From: Gorillibacterium sp.
GTDB taxonomy: Bacteria > Bacillota > Bacilli > Paenibacillales > NBRC-103111
Direction of reading: 5' to 3'
Assembly: GCA_023511325.1 (NCBI GenBank)
Contig: JAIMBU010000117.1
Coordinates: forward strand, 1-7,238
DNA: 7,238 nucleotides
Numbering within the stretch: the stretch's first letter is position 1; each line of letters begins with the position of its first letter. The notes beneath the pieces were generated by a model. The model was given only the letters and a program-made list of their open reading frames with translations. It was not told the origin of the DNA and searched no databases. A program made the translations under genes and the position numbers. Below are positions 1-5,874 of this stretch, piece after piece.

Positions 1-1
1 G

Positions 2-109
2 GTTGGCGCTCAGAGCTTGAATTATACTCAGGAATGGGTGGGCATGGGTTGGTATAAAGTTCTCACATGGGCTGGAGAATATTGGGGAAGAATTAAAGCT
101 GAAGAGTAA
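2..109 (+). CDS. C-terminal end of an unidentified protein (partial, 5' end outside window)
   Basis: One frame is open from the window edge to a TAA at 107-109 and gives 35 residues, ending in WYKVLTWAGEYWGRIKAEE. The piece is rich in tryptophan and tyrosine and has a charged tail. The best support that it is a real gene end is position: an intrinsic terminator starts about 20 bases after the stop, on the same strand. I do not recognise the family from so short a tail and assign no function. It is probably transcribed separately from the amylase downstream, because the terminator lies between them. Confidence 0.6.
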   Translation, partial: VGAQSLNYTQEWVGMGWYKVLTWAGEYWGRIKAEE

Positions 110-130
110 GCCTAGGCTATATTTGCGATC

Positions 131-155
131 GAGCACTTTACGAGGTGCTCTTTTT
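131..155 (+). terminator. Rho-independent terminator of the upstream partial gene
   Basis: A perfect 6-bp stem GAGCAC/GTGCTC (131-136 with 145-150) encloses an 8-base loop and is followed at once by TTTTT (151-155). It lies about 20 bases after the TAA at 107-109 and 47 bases before the amylase ATG, so it separates the two transcription units. The amylase promoter must lie in or just after it. A TATACT at 172-177 is a possible -10, but I see no good -35 at the right distance. Confidence 0.85.
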
Positions 156-201
156 GCTAGTATGGGTAAGATATACTTGTATAGAGAGGGAGGGATATTG
201 G

Positions 202-1671
202 ATGGAACGCAATCATACGATTATGCAATTCTTTGAATGGGATGTGCCTTCCGATGGGATGCATTGGAAAAGGCTCAAGGAACAGGCGCCAGAGTTGAAG
301 AGAATAGGCATTCGAGCCGTATGGATCCCGCCTGTGACCAAAGCAACATCGGTGCAGGACACGGGCTACAGCGTCTACGATGTCTACGATCTCGGGGAGT
401 TCGATCAAAAGGGAGCCGTACGTACCAAATACGGTACCAAGCAGGAGCTCATTGACGCAATCAATGCCTGCCATGAGCAAGGGATTGGGGTTTATGTTGA
501 TCTGGTCATGAACCATAAAGCGGGTGCTGATGAGAAGGAAGTTTTCAAGGTCGTTGAAGTCGATGGAAACAATCGCACCAGGGAGATATCAGCACCGTTC
601 GATATTGAAGGGTGGACAAAGTTTACCTATCAAGGTCGGGGAGATAAGTATTCGGCTTTTAAATGGAATTTTATGCATTTCAATGGAACAGACTATGATG
701 CTAGACAGAATCGTAGCGGAATATTTCGCATCATCGGTGAGAACAAAAAGTGGAATGAGAATGTAGATGATGAATATGGCAATTATGATTACTTAATGTT
801 TGCTAACATTGATTATAATCATCTAGAGGTTAGACAAGAGATGATTAAGTGGGGGAAGTGGCTAGCAGACACATTGAAATGTGATGGTTTTCGACTGGAT
901 GCAATCAAACACATAAACCATGACTTCATTAAGGATTTTTCTAAAGAGATGGTTGCTCATCGCGGTGAGGGTTTCTATATCGTTGGGGAATTCTGGAATT
1001 CAGTATTGGCTCATAATCAGACATTCCTTGATACCATCGATTATTCGATCGATCTCGTTGATGTTGCCTTACACTATAAGTTATTTGCAGCCTCTCAGGC
1101 AGGTAATAAGTTTGATTTGCGTACGATATTTGCTGATACGTTGGTGGGTAGTCGCCCGAATCAGGCGGTTACCTTTGTCGACAACCATGACTCTCAACCG
1201 AACAAGGCTTTAGAATCATGGGTTGGAGATTGGTTTAAGCAGATTGCCTACGCACTAATTCTCCTTCGCCAAGAGGGGTATCCTTGTATTTTCTATGGTG
1301 ATTATTATGGGATCGGCGGAGAGCACCCGATTGCAGGGAAGCAGACGGCGATAGATCCACTGCTGTACGTACGTTATCATAAAGCTTACGGGAAACAAGA
1401 GGACTACTTCGATCATCCTAATACCATTGGTTGGGTTCGCCTGGGTGTACCTGAGTTTGAACGCTCAGGCTGCGCTGTTGTGATCTCTAATGGAGATAAA
1501 GGGGATAAGCGTATGTGCGTGGGTGATCAACGCGCAGGTCAGGTGTGGGTCGATATGACCAAGACACGTACCGAGCAGATTACGATTGCTTCAGATGGCT
1601 GGGCTACCTTTCCGGTGAACGGCGGCAGCGTATCCGTGTGGGCACTCCCGGAGCTTGATGTAAAGGGATAG
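202..1671 (+). CDS. Cytoplasmic alpha-amylase, GH13 family (Bacillus liquefying-type / E. coli AmyA-like)
   Basis: Endo-hydrolysis of alpha-1,4-glucan (starch, glycogen, maltodextrin) is expected. The 489-residue product shows the GH13 conserved regions in order: DLVMNH (100-105), GFRLDAIKH (229-237) with nucleophile Asp233, IVGEFW (260-265) with acid/base Glu263, and FVDNHD (325-330) with Asp330. These fall two residues from the triad I recall for B. licheniformis amylase (231/261/328), and Asn104 matches a calcium ligand there. The N-terminus TIMQFFEWDVPSDG is typical of the subfamily. The open frame extends to 145, but ATG202 is chosen because GGGAGGG lies just before it and the extra codons overlap the terminator. 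There is no signal peptide, so it should stay in the cytoplasm, unlike AmyL. Length matches the family (about 480-495). The normal C-terminal strand ends at SVSVWALPE; the last codons (LDVKG, stop) lie inside the first unit of the repeat array that follows. Confidence 0.96.
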   Translation: MERNHTIMQFFEWDVPSDGMHWKRLKEQAPELKRIGIRAVWIPPVTKATSVQDTGYSVYDVYDLGEFDQKGAVRTKYGTKQELIDAINACHEQGIGVYVDLVMNHKAGADEKEVFKVVEVDGNNRTREISAPFDIEGWTKFTYQGRGDKYSAFKWNFMHFNGTDYDARQNRSGIFRIIGENKKWNENVDDEYGNYDYLMFANIDYNHLEVRQEMIKWGKWLADTLKCDGFRLDAIKHINHDFIKDFSKEMVAHRGEGFYIVGEFWNSVLAHNQTFLDTIDYSIDLVDVALHYKLFAASQAGNKFDLRTIFADTLVGSRPNQAVTFVDNHDSQPNKALESWVGDWFKQIAYALILLRQEGYPCIFYGDYYGIGGEHPIAGKQTAIDPLLYVRYHKAYGKQEDYFDHPNTIGWVRLGVPEFERSGCAVVISNGDKGDKRMCVGDQRAGQVWVDMTKTRTEQITIASDGWATFPVNGGSVSVWALPELDVKG

Positions 1672-1973
1672 GACAAGCGTAAGTTGCCTTGATGCAAAGG
1701 ACAAGATAACCCGCACATTGCTTGATGCAAAGGACAAGATAACCCGCACATTGCTTGATGCAAAGGAAACAACAAGTGCACATCGCTTGATGTAAAGGGA
1801 ATCGATAACTTTCATACATTGTTGTAAAGGGATACGATAACTCGAGTATATGGATGCTAGGGATAAGATAACCCGCACATTGCTGATGCAAAGGAATCAA
1901 TAAGTGCACATCGCTTGATGTAAGGGATAGGATAAGCGCACATTGATGCAAGGGATAAGATAACCGCACATCG
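1654..1973 (+). repeat. Degenerate tandem array, about 10 units of 28-36 bp, starting inside the amylase stop region
   Basis: Units begin CTTGATGYAAAGG, continue with a GATAAGATAAC-like middle and end CGCACATTG or TGCACATCG. My boundaries start at 1654, 1688, 1721, 1754, 1786, 1822, 1853, 1883, 1914 and 1946. The units at 1688-1720 and 1721-1753 are identical 33-mers; the others have drifted in sequence and length. Unit 1 (1654-1687) contains the last five sense codons and the TAG of the amylase. Units are joined end to end with no spacers, so this is not a CRISPR array. Within unit junctions TTGC-TTGAT-GCAA makes a small inverted repeat. Long minus-strand open frames across this region with a recurring PLHQ motif are by-products of the repeat. 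Confidence 0.9.
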
Positions 1974-1980
1974 CTGGAAT

Positions 1981-2027
1981 AAACATGCAGGATACCACTC
2001 TTTGGCGGAGTGGCCTCCTGCATGTTT
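1981..2027. terminator. Large hairpin after the amylase and its repeat array; likely (bidirectional) terminator
   Basis: A perfect 12-bp stem AAACATGCAGGA/TCCTGCATGTTT (1981-1992 with 2016-2027) encloses a second perfect 6-bp stem CCACTC/GAGTGG (1995-2000 with 2008-2013) with loop TTTGGCG. The two stems are separated by 2-nt internal loops (TA and CC). The arm ends in TTT in both directions, but there is no long T tract, so termination strength is uncertain. It is the first strong hairpin after the amylase stop, 310 bases away, with the whole tandem array in between. Confidence 0.65.
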
Positions 2028-2205
2028 GTAATACTTAACTCATCCTTATTTGTGCATCTGGATAAAATATAAAATAAACACGAAGAAATACGGCTCAACA
2101 GCGAAATCAGCACTTGAATAGTTGCGTGTGAGAATGATCTCCCCCGTAAGTAGACTTTTTCAGAGCTGCGAGCTGCCACAAATGGACGATTGGCAAGATG
2201 CAGCG

Positions 2206-2394
2206 CTCTAACGGAAGCACGAGACCTTATTAGGCCAAATCAGCAGCCTTACCTCCTGTAACGGAACTGGGAGACACTATTTCACAGAATCACCCTTGTC
2301 TTTTGTCTATCCGGAGCAGATAAGATCACTCAGATCCGTTACAGTAGAAGCGCGTCCATTTTGAGACAAATAAGATCACTCCGGTCCGTTACAG
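2206..2394. repeat. Four copies of a TGTAACGGA...GAG...CTTATT element in two inverted pairs with 50-bp period
   Basis: Two + oriented copies start at 2206 and 2256, and two minus oriented copies end at 2344 and 2394. The core reads CTGTAACGGA, then 5 variable bases, GAG, and a tail like TGATCTTATTT; on + the minus copies read ATAAGATCACT, then CCGTTACAG. Copies are exactly 50 bp apart within each pair, so each pair is a 50-bp tandem duplication and the two pairs face each other around about 2300. The flanks inside the inverted arms also correspond (CTTGTCTTTTGTC near 2294-2306 lies at the turn). The style is that of dispersed intergenic repeats I recall from Paenibacillus genomes, but I cannot verify that here. 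Confidence 0.8.
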
Positions 2395-2549
2395 GTAAAC
2401 GCTGCGCCTGAAAAGCAGACTCGCTTTCGTCAAACACCAATTTTGGGTTTGAGCCGGAAATACAAAACGGAATTAAACATTTGACGATTGAATAAAGCAG
2501 AATCATGAAAAGATGAAAACCTTGGTTAGATCAGAACGCTTATGAAATG

Positions 2550-2566
2550 AGGGCTGAGGAAGCCCT
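2550..2566. terminator. Small GC-rich terminator-like hairpin
   Basis: AGGGCT (2550-2555) and AGCCCT (2561-2566) form a perfect 6-bp stem with a GAGGA loop, followed on + by TTTCT. No gene obviously ends here on either strand, so it may be a back-up stop or simply one more palindromic element of this region. Confidence 0.4.
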
Positions 2567-2580
2567 TTCTAAAAACAAGG

Positions 2581-2768
2581 AATCCTGTAATGAGTGCAGG
2601 ATTCTGCGGCTACAAGCGTAACAGGGACAGGAATCCTGCAATAAGTGCAGGATAACGAAATCGCAGGTCCCGTTTGATACAAAACAGCCCAAAAATCCTG
2701 TAGAAGGTACAAGATTTTTGGGCTTACAGACATATTGAGAGAGAAATACTGTATTAAGTGCAGGATTT
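2581..2768. repeat. Four related hairpins with core ATCCTGYA / TGCAGGAT
   Basis: The copies are 2581-2603, 2633-2653, 2686-2724 and 2744-2768. Copy 2 is perfect: ATCCTGCA, loop ATAAG, TGCAGGAT. Copy 1 has a 9-bp stem with one T-G wobble and loop ATGAG. Copy 3 keeps the core (loop GAAGG, TGTA/TACA, one C-A mismatch) but adds a perfect outer stem AGCCCAAAAATC/GATTTTTGGGCT, giving 12 more pairs. Copy 4 has loop TTAAG and one mismatch plus a wobble. Each loop is 5 nt and purine rich. The stems are kept while unpaired sequence between copies differs, which fits a palindromic dispersed element more than simple tandem duplication. Confidence 0.8.
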
Positions 2769-2837
2769 CTAATGCGATGAGACAATACGCCATGCTGTAT
2801 GGCATAGCCCTACGATTAGCGCTATAAAAGATTGCTA

Positions 2838-2961
2838 TATCCTGTGCTCTGCCGCCCCCAATAGGACGCAGAATCGCATTATCCTGTGCTCTGCAGCCCC
2901 AATAGGACGCAGAATCGCATTATCCTGTGCTCTGCAGCCCCCGTAGGATGCCAAATGGCAT
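2838..2961. repeat. Three tandem units of 41-42 bp (TATCCTGTGCTCTGC...)
   Basis: Units are 2838-2879, 2880-2920 and 2921-2961, with the start of a fourth (TATCCTTTGC) at 2962. The first two are nearly identical: TATCCTGTGCTCTGC, a C-rich run, AATAGGACGCAG, AATCGCAT. The third keeps the first half but reads CCCCCGTAGGATGCC then AAATGGCAT, which creates its own ATGCC/GGCAT hairpin. No coding frame or ribosome binding site is associated. Confidence 0.88.
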
Positions 2962-2998
2962 TATCCTTTGCGAAATGAAACCAATCCTTGCGGGGGCT
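2936..2998. repeat. Long imperfect inverted repeat, possible terminator of the minus-strand hydrolase-like gene
   Basis: AGCCCCCG (2936-2943) pairs perfectly with CGGGGGCT (2991-2998), and AGGAT (2945-2949) with ATCCT (2984-2988), leaving one base against two between the stems. Inside, ATGCC/GGCAT (2948-2952 with 2957-2961; two bases shared with the outer arm) can form an alternative hairpin. It lies 60 bases beyond the stop codon of the minus-strand gene. There is no T tract on either strand, so classical Rho-independent termination is not shown. Confidence 0.6.
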
Positions 2999-3008
2999 CG
3001 ATACCTCA

Positions 3009-3079
3009 CTAGACTTCAATCCCTTATTAGACTTCAATCCCTTTGCTAGGGTTCAACTTGTTAGGCTTCGATCACTTGG
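3009..3079 (-). repeat. Four degenerate 15-19 bp repeats covering the stop codon of the hydrolase-like gene
   Basis: On + the units are CTAGACTTCAATCCCTTA (3009-3026), TTAGACTTCAATCCCTTTG (3027-3045), CTAGGGTTCAACTTG (3046-3060) and TTAGGCTTCGATCACTTGG (3061-3079). Read on the minus strand, the last one encodes Gln-Val-Ile-Glu-Ala and the TAA stop. The next one, in the same frame, would read Gln-Val-Glu-Pro-stop, and the outer two are near copies of each other. Units are contiguous and without spacers. Confidence 0.75.
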
Positions 3080-4779
3080 AAGGCTTCTAATGTAGCAGGA
3101 GAAAGCCTGACCTTATAGGTGGACCAGCCGTCGGCAGATTGATAAGTCGGGCTGAGCCCATTCCCCCCAGTTAGGCTTACCAATCGCTTGCCCAGTGGAA
3201 GCTCTACTTCCCACTGTCTTGGAACGCTATCAAAGCTCTCAAGAACGAATGAATCGTTATCGTAGGAGAAGAGCCCAACATTCGCAGGTCCATTGACCTT
3301 ATAGGGCAATAGCTTCTCAGTCATTATATGGCGTAGCTGGGTGACTATAGGTTCAGGCAATTTCCACAAGTCTGCAGCATTATCTGGAACAACCAGCGTA
3401 TACACTTTGCCTTTTCCATAATTATCGTACATAAGCACAGGGATATTATTATGACCATTCATGGCAACAATGGATTGCCAGGTCCCGTTGGTACTATAAT
3501 CCAAGACGGGATACGTGATGGGTTTCTCCGCTTGGGAGAATGTTGCGAAGGTGCAGCTTTCGGTATCGGCAGCAAATTGTTGTACGTCCATGCGCTTACC
3601 AGTTGGTCTAAGTGTAGTAAACTCCTCCACGCCTTTCCCACGCATTTTCCTAAGAAAGCCCGAGGTCATGACAACCTGACCTCCCCCACGTAGATAGGTT
3701 TTCATCCGCTCAATTATCTGCTCATCTCTAGTTGCGTTTTCCGTGATCAGGAGCATCTCTGTACCGGTTGGAAAATGAGGCGTCAGCTCCATGGGTATAC
3801 CAAGCATGCCAAGGTAATCATAGAGATGGTCCTCACCGTGAGCATGATGTGGCTCGTAAACCTGAACCCCAATCGGTTCCCCCAGCTTTCCAGCAAAACG
3901 ATCCAGCTTCTCAAGCTGATGCCCAAGGGCAGGCACGTGAACGCTATCCTTCAGGAGTGAATAGCAGAATAACGTCAGCTCGCGGGCTTTGCCAAAAACA
4001 CTGAGGTTAGCTTGCTCCAGATAGTAATCCAGATAGGTACAGTCGAGATTATCAAACCAAGCCCCGCCGTTTAAGCCGGGGCGGACATGTTCGAAAAAAC
4101 GTAGGAGCGAATATGATGCATATCTCGGGATGTGCTGCTGGCTGATAGCAGGGTCGCGCGTCTCAGTCCCTGTGTAGATGGCGTCGAATAGGGCAGGCTG
4201 CTTCTCAGTGTTATATCCTGAGGCAGCATAGGATTCCTTCCAGTTCGGATATTTAATGACGATCTTTACATCAGGATTGATGGCTCTCGCAGGACGCATG
4301 ACCAGATTCTCAGAAACCTCTGTCATCAGCTCCAGCCGGAATTCCTCCCAACTACGCGTCCCTTTTTGTTCCAAGCAATCATCGCAGCAGCAGTTTGTAA
4401 AGAAGAAGTCATCCAAGATGATTTCATCAAATACAGTAGCCGCAGTCTCGACCGCTGCCTGAAAATGGTCACGCGAAGCTTGCTCGGTGTAGCAAATCCC
4501 GCCAAATAATCGATTGTAGCCTGGCCGAAACGCCTCACCAAGCGTAGGTGTAATCCCGCCGGCGACTTCGATTCCCCGTTCCTCGAAAAAGACCTTCAGC
4601 TCACGCAGTCGATCTAGGGTAAGGCTGGTATCTCCGCGATGATTTTCGACGTAGACCTTGGACACGTTCAGATGCTTTTGAAAAAAATCCATTTCCTTGC
4701 TCAGTTGGGCGAGGTCGCTATTGAGACAATGAGCAGTGCAAAAAATAGCCAGTTGAAAGCTGTCGTAATGAGTAGCCAA
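3061..4779 (-). CDS. Uncharacterised TIM-barrel glycoside-hydrolase-like protein with C-terminal amidotransferase-like and beta domains
   Basis: The product has 572 residues. An N-terminal barrel-like part (about 1-290) starts with ATHYDSFQLAIFCTAHCLNS and shows VYVENHRGD (42-50), ILDDFFFTNCCCDDC (121-135), IKYPNW (175-180), YTGTETRDP (202-210) and NGGAWFDNLD (237-246). Asp123/Asp124 and Glu206 are candidate acids, and Cys130, 131, 132 and 135 could bind metal. About 300-375 (IGVQVYEPHHAHGED, then LLITENATRDEQIIERMKTYLRGGGQVVMTSG) resembles the class-I glutamine-amidotransferase-like fold that trimerises GH42 enzymes. About 495-572 looks like a terminal beta-sandwich. I remember similar proteins from Firmicutes and Bacteroidetes beside sugar genes, without a known substrate. 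The start is TTG4779 because AGGAGG lies 7 bases upstream; the frame stays open to 4902 without a ribosome binding site. No signal peptide from this start, so probably cytoplasmic. It is divergent from an AraC gene, its likely regulator. The glycosidase role is inference. Confidence 0.85.
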   Translation of the reverse strand: MATHYDSFQLAIFCTAHCLNSDLAQLSKEMDFFQKHLNVSKVYVENHRGDTSLTLDRLRELKVFFEERGIEVAGGITPTLGEAFRPGYNRLFGGICYTEQASRDHFQAAVETAATVFDEIILDDFFFTNCCCDDCLEQKGTRSWEEFRLELMTEVSENLVMRPARAINPDVKIVIKYPNWKESYAASGYNTEKQPALFDAIYTGTETRDPAISQQHIPRYASYSLLRFFEHVRPGLNGGAWFDNLDCTYLDYYLEQANLSVFGKARELTLFCYSLLKDSVHVPALGHQLEKLDRFAGKLGEPIGVQVYEPHHAHGEDHLYDYLGMLGIPMELTPHFPTGTEMLLITENATRDEQIIERMKTYLRGGGQVVMTSGFLRKMRGKGVEEFTTLRPTGKRMDVQQFAADTESCTFATFSQAEKPITYPVLDYSTNGTWQSIVAMNGHNNIPVLMYDNYGKGKVYTLVVPDNAADLWKLPEPIVTQLRHIMTEKLLPYKVNGPANVGLFSYDNDSFVLESFDSVPRQWEVELPLGKRLVSLTGGNGLSPTYQSADGWSTYKVRLSPATLEAFQVIEA

Positions 4780-4786
4780 TGTAACG

Positions 4787-4792
4787 CCTCCT
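4787..4792 (-). promoter_or_regulatory. Ribosome binding site deciding the TTG start of the hydrolase-like gene
   Basis: On the minus strand a full AGGAGG is followed by a 7-base spacer (CGTTACA) and TTG at 4779-4777. No ATG with a ribosome binding site exists in the open 41 codons upstream, and the protein resemblance begins at this TTG. Confidence 0.88.
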
Positions 4793-4802
4793 AATGATGG
4801 AT

Positions 4803-4833
4803 GCCATCGGTTAAAGCCGAGAGACCGAATGGC
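4803..4833. promoter_or_regulatory. Strong inverted repeat just upstream of the hydrolase-like gene's ribosome binding site
   Basis: GCCATCGGT (4803-4811) pairs with ACCGAATGGC (4824-4833) with one extra A and a 12-base loop. It ends 10 bases before the AGGAGG of the minus-strand gene and lies downstream of its predicted promoter, so it would be in the 5' leader. It could be a DNA operator downstream of the transcription start or an RNA hairpin that affects translation or stability. Nothing in the sequence decides between these. Confidence 0.5.
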
Positions 4834-4900
4834 GTTCATGATGAATACAACCTGAAGAATAGTTATGAGAATACCTTTGCAAAAACCTTTTTCCCCCATC

Positions 4901-4930
4901 ATTATAGGTGTTATAGTAGGTCTATATTAT
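4901..4930. promoter_or_regulatory. Candidate operator/promoter core between the divergent genes
   Basis: The segment holds TTATAGGTG and TTATAGTAG as adjacent direct repeats with 9-bp spacing (4902-4910, 4911-4919) and a TATAG/CTATA dyad (4904-4908, 4922-4926). Both fall on the -10 area of the minus-strand promoter. A perfect TATAAT is also present on the minus strand (4906-4901). AraC-type regulators usually bind direct repeats near the promoter, but their usual half-site spacing is about 21 bp, so this assignment is weak. A clear + strand promoter for the regulator gene is not evident; TATTAT at 4925-4930 is the best -10 candidate. Confidence 0.3.
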
Positions 4931-4941
4931 GACGCTCTCAA
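4913..4941 (-). promoter_or_regulatory. Probable sigma-A promoter of the hydrolase-like gene
   Basis: On the minus strand TTGAGA (4941-4936) and TACTAT (4918-4913) are separated by exactly 17 bases. The -35 matches consensus at 5 of 6 and the -10 at 4 of 6. Transcription would start near 4906 and give a leader of about 125 bases that includes the inverted repeat at 4803-4833. Confidence 0.45.
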
Positions 4942-4970
4942 CTAAAACTATTAAAATCTAAACCTAAATG

Positions 4971-4976
4971 AAGAGG
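4971..4976 (+). promoter_or_regulatory. Ribosome binding site deciding the start of the AraC-family gene
   Basis: AAGAGG sits 7 bases before ATG at 4984 but only 1 base before the ATG at 4978, so the second ATG is the better start. Confidence 0.65.
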
Positions 4977-4983
4977 TATGCTA

Positions 4984-5874
4984 ATGACTGCAATTATCTT
5001 TAATGGACTTCCCCTTCCCCATTATATCAGTAGCGGCGTAAGTCTATCGCAGCCCGGACGTAAGCATCCAGAACGCTGGGCCGTAGGCGAGTTTGACTTG
5101 CTAGTGGTGAAGCAAGGCGTTCTATTCATTGGTGAAGACGATCGACATTACCGAATTACAGAAGGGCATGCCCTTATTCTGCGACCAGATTTGCACCATT
5201 ATCCAACAGCAGGATGTAGTGAGCGGACGGAATCATTCTGGTTACATTTCCATACGCTTGGAACCTGGTGGATGGATACTGAAACACCACCCCTAGAGGA
5301 CAAAATGACCAAGGCAGATCATCCTACTACTCCTTGGGGGAAATTCAGAATTCCAGATATTCAACTGGCTATTCCCCAGTTTGTTCGTCTTGTTCAAGTG
5401 AGTAAAGGGTATGAGCTCCTTTATCAGTTAATTGCCTTGGAGAAAGAATCACATCTAGATGGTATCCGCTTTCGCCAGCAGATGTTGTTTCAAGAGTTAC
5501 TGCTTTTGCTTGCTTCATCCTTAATTAAGGTACCGTTAAGCCCTGGCGCCGAGGTTGCCGATCAAGCCGCTTCCTATTTGCGGGGGCAATATAAGGAGCA
5601 AGTATCGGCGAGTGAGCTAGGTATGATCTTGAATTTTCATCCCGTGTATATTGCCCGTTGCATGCACAAACGATTTGGTTGCTCTCCGATGGTATATCTG
5701 CAGCGTTACCGTTTGGAGCAAGCGAGGTTATTGCTGCTCCAAACGGATCTTCCGATTCATTTCATCGCTGAGGAAGTGGGCTTTCAGCAAGCCGCTTACT
5801 TTACGTCCTGCTTCCGCAGATGGGGTGGGCTAACACCAAGGGAATATCGCAAGCTGTTCGCAGCTAAGGAATAG
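4984..5874 (+). CDS. AraC/XylS-family transcriptional regulator with N-terminal cupin-like sensor
   Basis: The product has 296 residues, normal for two-domain AraC regulators. An N-terminal cupin-like half (about 20-95) shows the usual pattern ERWAVGEFDLLVVKQGVLFIGEDDRHYRITEGHALILRPDLHHYP, expected to bind a small effector, often a sugar. A linker and helical segment (about 130-190) leads to the DNA-binding domain (about 190-293). HTH 1 is near VSASELGMILNFHPVYIARC (207-226) with the following FGCSPMVYLQRYRLEQARLLL. HTH 2 and the signature lie at IHFIAEEVGFQQAAYFTSCF (258-277), ending GLTPREYRK (282-290). The start is ATG4984 because of ribosome binding site spacing; ATG4978 would add two residues. 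It is divergent from the hydrolase-like gene with 204 bp between the starts, the classical arrangement for a local activator. The effector cannot be told from sequence. A T run follows at 5937-5943 but without a convincing stem. Confidence 0.94.
   Translation: MTAIIFNGLPLPHYISSGVSLSQPGRKHPERWAVGEFDLLVVKQGVLFIGEDDRHYRITEGHALILRPDLHHYPTAGCSERTESFWLHFHTLGTWWMDTETPPLEDKMTKADHPTTPWGKFRIPDIQLAIPQFVRLVQVSKGYELLYQLIALEKESHLDGIRFRQQMLFQELLLLLASSLIKVPLSPGAEVADQAASYLRGQYKEQVSASELGMILNFHPVYIARCMHKRFGCSPMVYLQRYRLEQARLLLLQTDLPIHFIAEEVGFQQAAYFTSCFRRWGGLTPREYRKLFAAKE

Larger units (their letters stand above)
1672..3060. other. Repeat-dense convergent intergenic region, no credible gene
   Basis: This is about 1.4 kb between the 3' ends of two convergent genes. 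Open frames here are short, lie across repeats and lack ribosome binding sites, so I call no gene. In order it holds the amylase tail array (to 1973), a strong hairpin (1981-2027), a plain stretch (2028-2205), four copies of a 50-bp-period repeat in inverted pairs (2206-2394), a small hairpin TCAAAC/GTTTGA (2430-2452), a stretch with nothing clear (2453-2549), a GC-rich hairpin (2550-2566), four related hairpins (2581-2768), a 41-42-bp tandem repeat (2838-2961), a long stem (2936-2998) and a short array reaching the next stop codon (3009-3079). Confidence 0.85.

Noticed and set aside
145..201. Extension of the amylase frame upstream to a GTG at 145
   Set aside because: It overlaps the terminator hairpin and T tract, has no ribosome binding site, and the family N-terminus begins at ATG202.
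157..516. 119-codon minus-strand open frame opposite the amylase
   Set aside because: It is a reverse-frame shadow of a gene with all GH13 motifs intact; no ribosome binding site is evident.
1654..1973. CRISPR array or iteron-type origin
   Set aside because: Units are contiguous without unique spacers, vary in length, have no cas or rep gene nearby, and one unit lies in a coding sequence.
1604..2179. Minus-strand open frames with repeating PLHQ peptide
   Set aside because: They are translations of the tandem array; there is no ribosome binding site and the frame shifts between units.
2540..2805. Two minus-strand open frames of about 80 codons
   Set aside because: They run through the four hairpin repeats in different frames and lack start signals.
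4780..4902. N-terminal extension of the hydrolase-like protein to ATG4902, which would add a hydrophobic ILITILQVVFIM stretch like a signal or membrane segment
   Set aside because: No ribosome binding site precedes it, it would sit almost on the predicted transcription start, and a full AGGAGG points to TTG4779. A near-leaderless alternative form cannot be fully excluded.
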